Below are positions 13,181 to 18,854 of a DNA stretch of 18,854 nt, in pieces (within the stretch, counting starts at the first letter, position 1; every line of letters starts with the position of its first letter). Source of the DNA: DASPFV01 sp035620975 (GTDB taxonomy: Bacteria > Acidobacteriota > Vicinamibacteria > Vicinamibacterales > 2-12-FULL-66-21); assembly GCA_035620975.1 (NCBI GenBank), contig DASPFV010000014.1, positions 1-18,854 on the forward strand. The letters run 5' to 3'. The position numbers and the translations under genes are program-made. The notes under the pieces were generated by a model. It ran no database searches. It had not been told where the DNA came from and was given only the letters and a program-made list of their open reading frames with translations.

Positions 13181-13342
13181 CGTGCGTTCAGCGACTTCCG
13201 ACGCGATGTTCGCGAACCCTCGACCACGCCTGCGACCCATGCTCTGACCGGACCAACACCTTCGGACCAGCCACGGGGGCGTCGGCGCCAACGGCGGAGA
13301 CGGATCCGACGTCAAGACGAATCGCATTCGTGAATCCTGTCG

Positions 13343-14461
13343 GTGGAACTGGCGCGAACCTTGCGACGCTCCATCGTCGTGAAACGACGGGCTCGCAGGC
13401 AGGCGGCGGACGGTCGGCAGTTGTTCGAGACTGAAACACGGCGGCGGAGCCTGGAGGTCGTGACGCTCGCCTGCATCTGCCTCACGGCCTACGTGCCGCA
13501 GCACGCCGCTCGCGATCCTTTTTCCGTTCTGGAGCCGGCCGTCACGCTGACCCGAGAGGACCGGGATGATCTCCGGGCCGGGCGTACTGTCGTGCGCAGC
13601 CTGGACACCGGTAATCCCTCGCAGCTCGCCGTCTTCATCGGCGGGCGCGTGACCACCACGCCCGAACAGTTCATCGTGGACATCCTCGAGAGCGCGCGAC
13701 TCTGGAAGAGTCCCAAGGTGCCCTCGACAGGCACGTTCCGCGAGCCGGTTCGTCGGGAGGACGTGGCAGGCATGACCCTTCCCGCGGACGACGTGGACGC
13801 CCTCCGCCACTGCCGACCTGGCGACTGCGACGTGAAGCTCACCGCACCGGAGATGGCCCGGCTGCGGGAGGCGATAGCTCGTGCGGGCGCTGAATGGCGT
13901 GCTGCGGCGCAGCACGAGTTCCGGGCGATCGTGCTGGAGCGCATTGCCGCCTACCGCCGCAGTGGTCTCGGAGCCTTGCGATCCTTTCACGATCATCGAG
14001 ATCCGGTCGATCCGGCTTACGTCTTCTCCAGCCTGCTGGCCGTTTCCGACGCGGCAGCCGCCGTCGCGCCCCGCCTCGCCGCGTACTTCGAGCGGTTCCC
14101 TGACGTTCCAAGACCCGAGTCGAGCAGTGAGGCGATGTACTGGCTCGAAACGACTCACCCGCCGAAACGGACCATTCAGGCATGGCACATCGCGGCCCAG
14201 CTCCAGCCGCGTCACACGAATCCCGAAGTGGTCGTGCTCTCGAGGCAGCTGTTCGCGACGCACTACGTGAACGGTTCAGTGGCGTTGACCGCGCTTGTGC
14301 AGGACACCGGAGGCCAGCGTTACCTGCTCTACGTGAACCGGTCCGCCGTGGACGGCCTCGAAGGTTTTCTCTCGGGCCTGCGACGGTTCTTCGTCGAGCG
14401 GCGCGTCCACAGCGGGGCCCGGACGGCTTTCGAACACCTGACAGGACGATTGACTCACTGA
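13343..14461 (+). CDS. Unknown exported or membrane-anchored protein
   Basis: A protein of up to 372 residues that I do not recognise. The N-terminus is basic, followed by a hydrophobic stretch (SLEVVTLACICLTAYV) that could be a signal peptide or anchor. The body is mixed alpha/beta with distinctive blocks: GNPSQLAVFIGGRVTTTPEQ, DALRHCRPGDCDVKLTAPEM with two Cys five residues apart, RIAAYRRSGLGALRSFHDH, PPKRTIQAWHIAAQL and SRQLFATHYVNGSVALTALV. The last block followed by YLLYVNRSAVDGLEG looks like the beta core of a small binding fold. The start is uncertain: GTG 13343 and GTG 13379 both lack a good Shine-Dalgarno. It follows PadR in the same direction after 162 bp, where I see no other gene. 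Function unknown. Confidence 0.75.
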   Translation: MELARTLRRSIVVKRRARRQAADGRQLFETETRRRSLEVVTLACICLTAYVPQHAARDPFSVLEPAVTLTREDRDDLRAGRTVVRSLDTGNPSQLAVFIGGRVTTTPEQFIVDILESARLWKSPKVPSTGTFREPVRREDVAGMTLPADDVDALRHCRPGDCDVKLTAPEMARLREAIARAGAEWRAAAQHEFRAIVLERIAAYRRSGLGALRSFHDHRDPVDPAYVFSSLLAVSDAAAAVAPRLAAYFERFPDVPRPESSSEAMYWLETTHPPKRTIQAWHIAAQLQPRHTNPEVVVLSRQLFATHYVNGSVALTALVQDTGGQRYLLYVNRSAVDGLEGFLSGLRRFFVERRVHSGARTAFEHLTGRLTH

Positions 14462-14615
14462 TCGGATCAGGCCTACTTCGTCATTCAACCGCGGCCATTC
14501 AGCGCCCAGCGCGTCTTGACGCTGAAGCTGACGGAGCCGCTGGAACGGGCGATCAGGGCGAATCACCCCGGCCGTTCACTGTTCGCAGACGTCCAATCGA
14601 GCGGAGGCTCGATGT

Positions 14616-14780
14616 ATGACCACGCGCGTTCTCGGAGTGTGCGCCGTGCTGCTCGCGTTCCACCTGGGGCTGGCGATCGGCTGGGTGGCCGGGCCCGCCG
14701 ACCGGATCAATCCGAACGAGGCCTGCTTCGCGCTGCCAGTCGTCGAGCCCGACGTGCCCCGGCTGGAATGGCAGCAATAG
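14616..14780 (+). CDS. Predicted 54-residue single-pass membrane microprotein
   Basis: A short open frame starting at ATG 14616 with GGAGG 8 nt upstream and ending in TAG at 14778-14780. The protein starts MTTRVLGVCAVLLAFHLGLA and continues IGWVAGPADRINPNEACFAL before a short polar tail ending in EWQQ. Residues about 5-26 would form a membrane segment or signal anchor. The codon pattern (G/C at third positions) matches the neighbours. An overlapping longer frame from ATG 14612 has a composition like a shifted frame and is rejected. No family is recognised, so the call rests on the ribosome site, membrane segment and codon use. Confidence 0.5.
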   Translation: MTTRVLGVCAVLLAFHLGLAIGWVAGPADRINPNEACFALPVVEPDVPRLEWQQ

Positions 14781-14872
14781 CGAACGGCCCGCCGGATTGC
14801 GGCATCGATTCGAACCAGCTCGACCAGCGAACGGACGGGCTCGTTTCCTGCGATCGACGATATCCTGAGCGT

Positions 14873-14885
14873 CGCTGTCACAGCG
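14873..14885. promoter_or_regulatory. 13-bp inverted repeat in the dodecin leader
   Basis: CGCTGTCACAGCG has perfect 6-bp arms around one C and ends 22 bp before the dodecin ATG. It could be an operator or a small leader hairpin close to the ribosome site. Only the symmetry is seen. Confidence 0.3.
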
Positions 14886-14907
14886 CGACAGTGCGGAAGG
14901 AGGCAGG

Positions 14908-15111
14908 ATGTCAGTTGCCAAGGTGAGCGAGATCAGCTCGACTTCCTCGAAGAGCTTCGAGGACGCGATCCAGTCGGGCCTGACCAGGGCCAGCAAGACG
15001 CTGCGTAATATCCGCAGCGCGTGGATCAAGGAGCAGCAGGTGCGGTTCGAGGGCGGCCGCATCACCGAGTTCCAGGTGAACATGATGGTCACCTTCGTGC
15101 TCGACGATTAG
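14908..15111 (+). CDS. Dodecin (flavin-binding storage protein)
   Basis: A 67-residue protein of normal dodecin length, with a strong GGAAGGAGG upstream of ATG 14908. The family pattern is complete: SVAKVSEISSTSSKSFEDAI, then the helix LTRASKTLRNIRSAWIKEQQ, then GGRITEFQVNMMVTFVLDD. Dodecins form hollow dodecamers that bind riboflavin or FMN/FAD between paired aromatic residues and buffer free flavin in the cytoplasm. Here the Trp at the classical stacking position (the 'NxxW' position of the archaeal protein) is Ser37, and Trp39 lies two residues later. This SAWIKEQ pattern occurs in one bacterial dodecin subgroup, so it is probably a subgroup trait. The gene converges on the membrane protein at 15253. 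Confidence 0.93.
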   Translation: MSVAKVSEISSTSSKSFEDAIQSGLTRASKTLRNIRSAWIKEQQVRFEGGRITEFQVNMMVTFVLDD

Positions 15112-15176
15112 CTGTTGCCGTCCGGGAGCGCCGCCGCAGCGCCCTTTCCATCCGCTCGCCACGGCAGCGATGGCAT

Positions 15177-15198
15177 CGAGCGCGTGCGGCTGCGCTCG
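15177..15198. terminator. GC hairpin between convergent genes
   Basis: Perfect 7-bp arms (15177-15183 CGAGCGC, 15192-15198 GCGCTCG) with an 8-nt loop, in the 141-bp gap between the dodecin and the minus-strand membrane protein. There is no T tract. A role in ending or protecting either transcript is inferred from position only. Confidence 0.3.
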
Positions 15199-15252
15199 CC
15201 TCTCCGGCACTTCCACGCCCGACCGCTGTCACTGCTCTGGCTCTACGACGCG

Positions 15253-16275
15253 TCAATACATCATTTCGCCGAAGGCCAGGCAGATGAGGGCGTTGCCGGT
15301 CGCCATCGTGAAGTCGTCCGTCCCGCGCGGCGAGAACAGCTCCAGGGCGGTCGACGAGACGGCGATCACCAGCGCCAGCGCGATCCACGGCGCTGCGAGC
15401 TCCTTCGACACCACGAGCCAGAGACAGAACGCCAGAGCACCGGCAAAGCCGGTCACCGTTCCGCCAATCGACTTCCGGTTGACGTCGCCGATGCCCCACA
15501 CGCGGAGCGTCTGCCGGCCGAAGAGCGAGCCGCCGACTTCCGAGAGCGCGTCGGTGATGATGTAGGCCCCCCAGATCAGGGCAAAGATCGTGGCGAACTG
15601 CTCCCGTGGATAGACGGCCGCGAGCCGGGCGCCGATCGGCACCATCACGAACTTGAAGCCGGTCCAGAGGGTGGTGATGAGCAGGCAGTTGGCGCGTGCG
15701 AGCACGCCGTCCATGATGCGCGACTGCGGACCGTAGAACGCCGCGGCCAGGAATCCGTTCGCGTAATAGAACCCGAGGAAGATCCAGCTGGTGAGCACGG
15801 CGTCCAGCAGGTTGTCACGGAGGAACATCGTCGCGAAACGGGACGTCGGCTCGGCGGCGATGCTCTGATAGAGGTAGTAGAAGGCCGCCGACGCCAGCGT
15901 GATGAAGCGGCCGCGGCGGCCGATCATGTCGATGATGCGGATACGGCGCTCGGAGTGCCGCGAGACGAAGTCGGCGACCTCGAAGCGCGCGTCCATCCGT
16001 GACGAGAACGCCTCGCGCCGCTCGTCCCTGGTGAAGCCGGCCCAGTAGCGCAAGAGCGCAGCCTTGACGGCGAACCAGAGGAAACCCCAGAGCACGTAGA
16101 AGAACAGGACGCCGCCCGCGACGCCGGCGAGCGTCTGCCAGGAGAGTCCGACGTCATAGAAGAAGTAATCGCCGCGGCCGGTGAGGGCGACGAACAGCCA
16201 GTAGGCCGTGAGGGTCGCGTTGAAGGCGAGCGCGCCGCGAAACACCCGATCTGCAGTCCGACGCCGTGTGTCCAA
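15253..16275 (-). CDS. Integral membrane protein with a C-terminal CTP-dependent polyprenol/phytol-kinase-like domain
   Basis: A 340-residue polytopic membrane protein. The C-terminal half carries the marks of the dolichol kinase / VTE5 / phosphatidate cytidylyltransferase-like superfamily: a TDALSEVGGSLFGRQ block (241-255), VNRKSIGGTVTGF (265-277) and ELFSPRGTDDFTM (312-324). These enzymes transfer phosphate from CTP to long-chain isoprenoid alcohols in the membrane. The N-terminal 190 residues add several membrane helices (about 15-33, 48-72, 122-140, 150-183) and a charged cytoplasmic stretch (78-120), which is more than the usual 200-240-residue family member has. The TTG at 16275 is the only start that keeps the first helix, but its Shine-Dalgarno is weak, so the start is uncertain. 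The specific substrate is unknown. It is divergent from the hydrolase at 16420. Confidence 0.78.
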   Translation of the reverse strand: MDTRRRTADRVFRGALAFNATLTAYWLFVALTGRGDYFFYDVGLSWQTLAGVAGGVLFFYVLWGFLWFAVKAALLRYWAGFTRDERREAFSSRMDARFEVADFVSRHSERRIRIIDMIGRRGRFITLASAAFYYLYQSIAAEPTSRFATMFLRDNLLDAVLTSWIFLGFYYANGFLAAAFYGPQSRIMDGVLARANCLLITTLWTGFKFVMVPIGARLAAVYPREQFATIFALIWGAYIITDALSEVGGSLFGRQTLRVWGIGDVNRKSIGGTVTGFAGALAFCLWLVVSKELAAPWIALALVIAVSSTALELFSPRGTDDFTMATGNALICLAFGEMMY

Positions 16276-16294
16276 GGGGTCCCGGGACTATACG

Positions 16295-16374
16295 CGGCTG
16301 GGGCAGGTCTTGCAATGACGTACGGCTGAACGGTCGCTGTAGCCGTACGTCAGTGCAAGACCTGACCCCAGCCG
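16295..16374. repeat. REP-like inverted repeat (33/34-bp arms) in a divergent promoter region
   Basis: Arms 16295-16327 and 16341-16374 are reverse complements except for one mismatch and one extra base, around a 13-nt loop. The complement of the right arm contains GGGGTCAGGTCTTGCA. The flanks show a weaker continued match (TATA and CGCGG blocks). It lies between two divergent genes, so it is not a terminator for either. The length and near-perfect symmetry suggest a repetitive extragenic palindrome or a short mobile element. I recall similar 'GGTCAGGTCTTGCA' palindromes linked with RAYT-type transposases, but this is memory, not shown here. Confidence 0.8.
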
Positions 16375-16419
16375 GCCCCGCGTGATATAACCGCCCGCAC
16401 CACGCTGGAGGTAGCACCG

Positions 16420-17439
16420 ATGAGGCGACTGGCCGTGTACATCCTCTCCACCGGGGCGCTCGTCGGGCTGCTGGCCAGGCCTCCCCTGGCGGGCCAGGTC
16501 GAGACCGTCCGGGAGCTCGCGCCGGGCGTCTACTTCCACGAAGGCGATCTCCGCGGGAAGGGCCACTGCAACAACGGCTGGGTCGTCTTCGACGACTACG
16601 TCCTCGTGCTCGACGCGAACTTCCCCTCAGGCGCCCGGCTGATCCTCGACAAGATCCGCGCGCAGACGAAGAAGCCAGTCCGCTTTGCGTTCGATACCCA
16701 TCATCACGGCGATCACGCCTACGGCAACCAGGTGTGGGTCGACAACGGCGCCGTGCCGGTCGCCCACGAGAACGTGCTGGCGGAAATGAAGAAATTCGAG
16801 ACGGGACTCTTTGGTGGGGGGCCCGGCCGCTGGGAAAACGAATCGAAGACGCGCGACGACCTGAAGTCCACGCGCCTCAAGCCGCCCTCCCTCCTCTACC
16901 GCGACGTCTTGATCTTCGACGACGGGACCCACCGGGTCGAGCTGCGCTATTTCGGTCCCGGGCATACCCAGGGCGACGGCTTCGCCTGGCTGCCACGGGA
17001 ACGGATCCTGTTCACGGGAGACGCGGCGGTCAACGGCCCGTACAACTTCATGGGCGACGGCGACAGCGGGGCCTGGGTGGACACGCTCGCGAAGGCGCAG
17101 GCGCTCGGCGCGACCATCATCGCGCCGGGACACGGAACGGTCGGGGACGGCAGCGTGCTCGAACGGCAGCGGCAGTATTTCGTCGCGCTGCGGGCGGAGG
17201 TCGAGCGGCGCAAGGCGCTGCCGCCCGATCGGATGCAGGCCGAAGTGCCGGCCATCCGCGCGGCGCTGCTGGACCGGCATGCCACGTACATCGACACGTC
17301 GAAGGCGGCCATCATCGGCTTCGAGTCCCAGGTTGCCAAGGTCTACACGGAGATGACCGGGCGGCAATTCCCGAAGACGGCGGCCCTGGAGGAGGCGCGC
17401 CGGGCGCACGAGGAGCACCACGGGATCGCGACCCCGTAG
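16420..17439 (+). CDS. Exported metallo-beta-lactamase-fold hydrolase
   Basis: A 339-residue protein. The ATG at 16420 is preceded by GGAGG about 8 nt upstream. A signal peptide (RRLAVYILSTGALVGLLARP, cut near LAGQ) directs it to the periplasm. The MBL metal site is complete: HHHGDH (His94, His96, Asp98, His99) in FDTHHHGDHAYGNQ, His182 in PGHTQGD, Asp201 in LFTGDAAVNG and His238 in IAPGHGT. It therefore binds two zinc ions, and the fold and order match class B-like hydrolases related to QuiP and other non-lactamase MBL enzymes. The C-terminal helical extension (about 255-339) may shape the active-site pocket. The substrate (lactone, thioester, sulfate ester or beta-lactam) cannot be told from sequence. 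Confidence 0.93.
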   Translation: MRRLAVYILSTGALVGLLARPPLAGQVETVRELAPGVYFHEGDLRGKGHCNNGWVVFDDYVLVLDANFPSGARLILDKIRAQTKKPVRFAFDTHHHGDHAYGNQVWVDNGAVPVAHENVLAEMKKFETGLFGGGPGRWENESKTRDDLKSTRLKPPSLLYRDVLIFDDGTHRVELRYFGPGHTQGDGFAWLPRERILFTGDAAVNGPYNFMGDGDSGAWVDTLAKAQALGATIIAPGHGTVGDGSVLERQRQYFVALRAEVERRKALPPDRMQAEVPAIRAALLDRHATYIDTSKAAIIGFESQVAKVYTEMTGRQFPKTAALEEARRAHEEHHGIATP

Positions 17440-17446
17440 GGGGACA

Positions 17447-17462
17447 GCCGCGGCGTCGCGGC
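17447..17462. terminator. GC hairpin in a 34-bp convergent gap
   Basis: Perfect 6-bp arms GCCGCG (17447-17452) and CGCGGC (17457-17462) around GCGT, directly between the stops of the MBL hydrolase and the DUF2007 gene. No T tract. It may mark the shared 3' end of the two transcripts. Confidence 0.3.
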
Positions 17463-17473
17463 GCGGCGCCCAG

Positions 17474-17731
17474 TCAGTCCTCGCCAGCGTCCTGACCCAC
17501 GTCAGGTCCTGGAGCATCCACGGGTGCGAGCACCTCCGCCGCGCGGGCATGGTCGGCTGCGGGGACCAGCACCCGAACCCCGCCGAGCGCCGGCGCGTAC
17601 AGCGGCTGCACGCCCAGCGTATGTTCGTCAGGAATCAGCACGTCGATCCCCTCCGCTTCGAGCACGGACTTCAAGAACAACGCTTCGTGCAGCCAGTTAC
17701 AGCTGCGAACCTCCCGCCATCCGCTTTCCAC
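17474..17731 (-). CDS. DUF2007 domain protein (putative signal-transducing protein)
   Basis: An 85-residue protein from GTG 17731, which has AGGGGG about 5 nt upstream; DUF2007 proteins usually have this length. The domain is clear: CNWLHEALFLKSVLEAEGID, then VLIPDEHTLGVQPLYAPALG and GVRVLVPAADHARAAEVL, close to the usual 'A...A...LL..GI..F..d' and 'GGVRLLVP' pattern. The fold is small alpha/beta; binding or signalling roles are suggested for the family but not defined. Two longer starts exist: ATG 17788 (GGGGAG only 3 nt upstream) and a start at 17941 that reads through the 7-bp repeat. The last would add a low-complexity leader and is unlikely to be real. It converges on the MBL hydrolase and follows the M28 gene. 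Confidence 0.8.
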   Translation of the reverse strand: MESGWREVRSCNWLHEALFLKSVLEAEGIDVLIPDEHTLGVQPLYAPALGGVRVLVPAADHARAAEVLAPVDAPGPDVGQDAGED

Positions 17732-17797
17732 GTGAGCCCCCTGACCTTCATCCGCGACGAGCTGGCGTTCGTTCTGACCTTCACACATCCGCTCCCC

Positions 17798-17920
17798 GAA
17801 CCTGGAACCTGGAACCCGGAACCCCGAACCTGGAACCCGGAACCCTGAACCTTGAACCTTGAACCCTGAACCTTGAACCCTGAACCTTGAGCCTTGAACC
17901 CTGAACCTTGAGCCTTGAAC
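17798..17920. repeat. 7-bp minisatellite, about 17.6 copies
   Basis: A tandem array of GAACCYK units (GAACCTG, GAACCCG, GAACCTT, GAACCCT, with two GAGCCTT). It runs without interruption from 17798 to 17920, 10 bp past the M28 stop region on one side and 10 bp from an alternative DUF2007 start on the other. Read on the minus strand it is open in all three frames and encodes a VQGSRFR-like heptad, which explains the artificial long leader frame of the DUF2007 gene. Such 7-bp arrays commonly vary in copy number by slippage. Confidence 0.95.
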
Positions 17921-17930
17921 GTTCAGCCGC

Positions 17931-18818
17931 TCACTCACCACCAGCCAGCACGTGCACGACGTGCTCGAGGCCGTCCACGACCTGCCCCAGCCGATCGAAC
18001 GAGATGCGATCGGGGGTATCGCCGGCCGTGTGGTACCAGGGATATCGAAAGGGCGCGGTGTCGGTCACCATGACCGCGCGGTAGCCGGCCTGCCAGAACG
18101 CCCAGTGATCCGACCAGCCGACCCCGGGAATCGACGCCGGAACCGCGGCGCCTCTCACGGGGAACGAGGTGCGCGCCCGAAAGGCCTTCAGGCACCGCCG
18201 CAGCAGCGCAGCCGACCGGCCATTTGCGACGAACCCGATGAAGTTGCCCACCGGCGGCAGCACCAGGTTGAGCGGGGCGGGATACCTCTGGCTTGCGGGC
18301 TCGTCCGAGTAATAGCCCATCGTCTCGAGCGACAGCATGCCGCTGATTGCTCGTCTGTGTCGCTGCGCCTCGGTGGCGTAGACGACGCTGCCCATCGACG
18401 ATGTCTGGAACCAGGGCGGCTCCTCGTTGACGAACGCCACGAAGCGGATCTCGCGCGGCCGGGGCCGGCCCGCGAAGCGCCGCGACAGCTCGAGCATGGC
18501 GGCCACACCGGTGCCGTTGTCGTTCGCCCCGGGACAGCCCTGGACCGAATCGTAGTGCGCCCCCACGACTACTGTGCTCAGGGGCGTGCCGGTGCCGCTG
18601 GCGACGGCCTCGAGATTCTCGACGGCAATGCCGCGCACTTCGAAACGCTGCGCCGTCGGCTCGTACCCCGCCCTGGCGAACTCGTTGCGGATGTGGTCGG
18701 CCGCGGCGCGCAACGCACCCGGCCGCCAGAGGTGTCGCTCGCCGATGCCGACGGCGAGCGCGTCCACGTCTCCGCGCAGCCTCGACACGGCGGCCTGGTC
18801 GGCTCGCGGCTGCATCAC
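17931..18818 (-). CDS. M28-family zinc aminopeptidase-like hydrolase
   Basis: A 295-residue catalytic domain with all M28 zinc ligands visible: His88 in VVVGAHYDSV, Asp100 in CPGANDNGTGVAAML, the catalytic and metal Glu pair 132-133 in FVNEEPPWF, Glu165 in SLETMGYYS and His263 in YPWYHTAGDTPDR; SDHWAFWQAGY (236-246) gives another active-site segment. M28 enzymes remove N-terminal residues from peptides, or act as related carboxypeptidases or glutaminyl cyclases. The first start in the window is GTG 18818 (ATG 18815 next to it). The frame stays open for the remaining 36 bp to the window edge, so the true start and any signal peptide may lie outside. Most exported M28 proteins have one, and none is visible here. 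Confidence 0.9.
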   Translation of the reverse strand: MMQPRADQAAVSRLRGDVDALAVGIGERHLWRPGALRAAADHIRNEFARAGYEPTAQRFEVRGIAVENLEAVASGTGTPLSTVVVGAHYDSVQGCPGANDNGTGVAAMLELSRRFAGRPRPREIRFVAFVNEEPPWFQTSSMGSVVYATEAQRHRRAISGMLSLETMGYYSDEPASQRYPAPLNLVLPPVGNFIGFVANGRSAALLRRCLKAFRARTSFPVRGAAVPASIPGVGWSDHWAFWQAGYRAVMVTDTAPFRYPWYHTAGDTPDRISFDRLGQVVDGLEHVVHVLAGGE

Positions 18819-18854
18819 GGGCAGTCTACAGGCACCAGTGGCCTGCCTCCGTTG

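Noticed and set aside
12833..14263. 476-residue minus-strand open frame
   Set aside because: Antisense of PadR and the unknown exported gene; no ribosome site and no domain.
17798..17920. CRISPR array
   Set aside because: Units are 7 bp in direct tandem with no spacers.
17732..17941. N-terminal extension of the DUF2007 protein through the 7-bp array
   Set aside because: The residues are a translation of the minisatellite (VQGSRFR repeats); shorter starts with better ribosome sites give the normal family length.

Overview
The window is high-GC bacterial DNA with long antisense shadow frames. The best taxonomic guess is Acidobacteriota, perhaps a Vicinamibacteria-like lineage. The guess rests on two large orphan FtsX/MacB-type permeases of the ADOP kind (a family named for its abundance in Acidobacteria), a PadR regulator next to one of them, and small exported families (DUF4142, cupredoxin, 'GGWYPP' repeats) typical of such genomes. 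This is inference from gene content; no rRNA or other marker gene is present. I see no tRNA, rRNA, CRISPR array or transposase gene.

Layout, left to right. 189-698 (+): small protein, possibly SUKH-like. 743-3154 (-): ADOP permease without a prefix domain. 3372-4655 (-): exported endonuclease/exonuclease/phosphatase (EEP) protein with four Trp/Cys repeat modules and a good intrinsic terminator. 4656-5300: 645-bp non-coding region holding a 142-bp inverted-repeat element and a perfect CRP-type half-site pair. 5301-7910 (+): giant coiled coil plus PAS plus a histidine-kinase-like core whose catalytic motifs are eroded. 7917-8342 (-): small secreted beta-rich protein. 8422-9981 (+): compact cluster of an ECF-type sigma factor, an exported DUF4142 protein and a cupredoxin lipoprotein. 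10097-12745 (+): second ADOP permease, with an N-terminal prefix domain and a perfect 15-bp palindrome over its likely -10 region. 12836-13180 (+): PadR regulator. 13343-14461 (+): unknown exported or anchored protein. 14616-14780 (+): 54-residue membrane microprotein. 14908-15111 (+): dodecin. 15253-16275 (-): integral-membrane CTP-dependent polyprenol-kinase-like protein. 16295-16374: strong REP-like hairpin in a divergent promoter region. 16420-17439 (+): exported metallo-beta-lactamase-fold hydrolase. 17474-17731 (-): DUF2007 protein preceded by a 7-bp minisatellite. 17931-18818 (-): M28 zinc peptidase whose frame stays open to the window edge.

How the genes may work together. Most of the window looks like envelope and stress functions: exported hydrolases, orphan permeases without ATPases, and a redox or stress cluster under its own sigma factor. 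ADOP2 and PadR look like a regulator-target pair. I do not see a classical defence island or biosynthetic cluster. The most unusual items are the degenerate histidine kinase on a long repeated coiled coil with a CRP-like site upstream, the four-module EEP protein, and three different repeat elements (palindromic, REP-like and minisatellite) placed at gene boundaries.
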